NCBI GenBank assembly: GCA_034096865.1
Contig: JAWQFJ010026799.1
Coordinates: forward strand, 52,501-70,130
DNA length: 17,630 nucleotides
Direction: 5' to 3'
Source: Theodoxus fluviatilis
Taxonomy: Eukaryota; Mollusca; Gastropoda; Cycloneritida; Neritidae
The notes beneath the pieces are model-generated. The model saw only the letters and a program-made list of their open reading frames with translations, had not been told where the DNA came from and ran no database searches. A program made the translations under genes and the position numbers. Below are positions 16,220 to 17,630 of this stretch, in pieces; positions within the stretch are counted from its first letter, which is position 1, and each line of letters opens with the position of its first letter.

Positions 16220-17630
16220 ACATCACATTATGATCTATTGCTGAATGATCCCTTCGGAAACCAGCCTGCTATACACATATTTTGTTGTTTTTTCTGCCCA
16301 GCTTTGTAATCCGTTTGTCAGCACCGATGAGAATAGTTTGCTTATGAAGATTAGCAGCGAGATGCCCCTGTAATTTCGGGGGTCGAGTGAATTTCCTCTT
16401 TTGTATATTGGTACAATGACCGATCGACTCCGTTCCTCGGGGAAATTTTGCTTGTCATTAATAACGTTAAAAAGTTTGATGAGATGGGGAACAAGATACT
16501 TTCTGCCTAATTGTATGAGTTCATCCGGTGTTTCGTCAAGGCCTGGAGCTCGGCCGTGGCTAAATTTTACAATAGCTAGTTCTACCGCTTCTGCAGTGAT
16601 GTTGGTATCCAAAGTGTCGTCATGTACATTTGTTTCAGAACACATTAGAATATAATTCTCTCTGAGAGTGTTTTGATTAAAAAGACTTTCAAATAAGCTT
16701 TCCACACTTCAATTTTGATATCAAGAAATTGTGCTTCTTTCCGTGATTTCTTGCTACGAAAGTACCAAAATGTATCAGAGTTTAAGGTTTTTCAGGAGGT
16801 AACATCTCCGCTTTTCTGCGTGATCCTTTTCTTATTTTGAATCAATTGTTTATAAACGTTTCGGCATTGTACATAAATGTCTTTTTATTTTTTCTTAGAG
16901 GTCTTTATAAACAGAGAGTGCCTTCTTTGCCATCAGTTTTGGGGCCTTGCATTCTTTATCAAACAATTCAGCTTGTCTACCGTCACCCTGACTGTACGTA
17001 ATGAAGGTACGTCGCATACAAACGGCAGTTTGGAGGAGAGCATCTGTAACTAATCAAACCGATGTGTTCACCCCTGTATTTATGGTGGCAGTAGCATAGC
17101 TCAGTGAGGCTTTGCACTCTGTTGATTGCATATTTTGAAGAGCCTCCTCTTCTTTGTCTCTGTCCCACATTATTTTATGTCCACCACTTGCTCCTTTATC
17201 TAACCTTTTTTGTGATCCTATCTGAATCACAAGAGGCTTATGACTGGACTCTACCCTAGATTCAATAGTTACCGTGATTTTCGTGTTGATACTAGTACTT
17301 GTGTTTAAGCAATAGTCAACCACACAGTCTCCATGTTGAGAGACGTAGGTAAGCTTTCCTTCTGTATCACCCCTATTGCTTCCGTTTAATATATTAATAT
17401 GATATACCTTACGGAATTCTGTTAAAATCTCTCCAAACTGGTTTGACATCATATCTTGTGAATATCGGAGAGAAGCGCTATCAGAACACAAACAGTAGTC
17501 ATTTTCTTGTTCGTTCTCATCATAATCATTAAGCAACATTTCTTCAAGTAAATGTGTATTACATTTAATTTATCTGTCTCTGTAATACGTAGAGTCTATC
17601 GGCGGGATGTAAATAACATACAAGATAAGA
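16220..17630 (-). pseudogene. LINE fragment, copy 2: endonuclease and start of reverse transcriptase, runs off the window
   Basis: The same family as 11097-12505. Positions 16313-17630 match 11097-12425 with a few substitutions and short indels. It reaches further into the RT than copy 1: after VLTN it continues LQSWAEKTTKYV and, after a shift, a degraded AGW-PKG block near 16230-16270 that corresponds to the AGFRKG motif. It carries the same TGA codons after NTSV (17054-17056) and after GDVTS, and the same TAA upstream of the LLEEMLLNDYDENEQ stretch. It has an extra one-base deletion in the AYFESLF region. Its 5' side lies beyond 17630. Confidence 0.85.

Overview
The window looks like animal (metazoan) nuclear DNA, most likely from a lophotrochozoan such as a mollusc. 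It has spliced genes with GT-AG introns, AATAAA poly(A) signals, long (TG)n, (CAGA)n and (CT)n microsatellites, and a mixture of DNA transposons, non-LTR retrotransposons and a probable LTR. There are no bacterial operons, ribosome binding sites, CRISPR arrays or recognisable tRNA or rRNA genes. The species assignment is inference; the eukaryotic, repeat-rich nature is seen directly.

Layout. 1-2100: unassigned DNA, two large simple-repeat blocks (301-775 and 1191-1664), and between them a minus-strand ORF (906-1181) for a small protein with a signal peptide. A CpG-rich, promoter-like stretch with a perfect CRE lies at about 1890-2100. 3271-5771: three plus-strand exons of a SWIM zinc finger / YqaJ-type nuclease / PHD finger protein whose N-terminal exon I could not find. 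5772-7947: the shared 3' region of two convergent genes, containing a nested tandem repeat and a duplicated copy of the next gene's tail. 7948-10326 (minus): a three-exon, apparently intact THAP / HTH / DDE_Tnp_4 transposase of 539 residues. 10618-11056: a 439-bp non-autonomous element with terminal inverted repeats and an 8-bp target duplication of hAT type. 11097-12505 (minus) and 12541-13378 (plus): the front and back parts of one kind of LINE in opposite orientations. 13382-14720: microsatellites around the 3' end of a second, RTE-like LINE. 15220-15713: a probable LTR read on the minus strand. 16220-17630: a second copy of the first LINE's endonuclease/RT segment, running off the window end.

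The most interesting unit is the convergent pair at 3271-10326: a THAP-DDE_Tnp_4 transposase with a separate YqaJ-family nuclease carrying a SWIM finger and a PHD finger. As I recall, the ISL2EU (IS4EU) group of eukaryotic DNA transposons, related to PIF/Harbinger, combines this kind of transposase with a YqaJ protein, so the pair is best read as a two-gene transposon whose ends I could not define. The transposase would cut and join DNA, the THAP domain would recognise element ends, and the YqaJ partner could process DNA, with PHD reading chromatin and SWIM binding DNA or protein. Those division-of-labour statements are inference. Neither gene shows an internal stop, so the element may be young or under selection.

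Most of the remaining DNA is broken mobile-element sequence and simple repeats. Several repeats start at or near an inferred LINE 3' end or lie inside an inferred intron or LTR.
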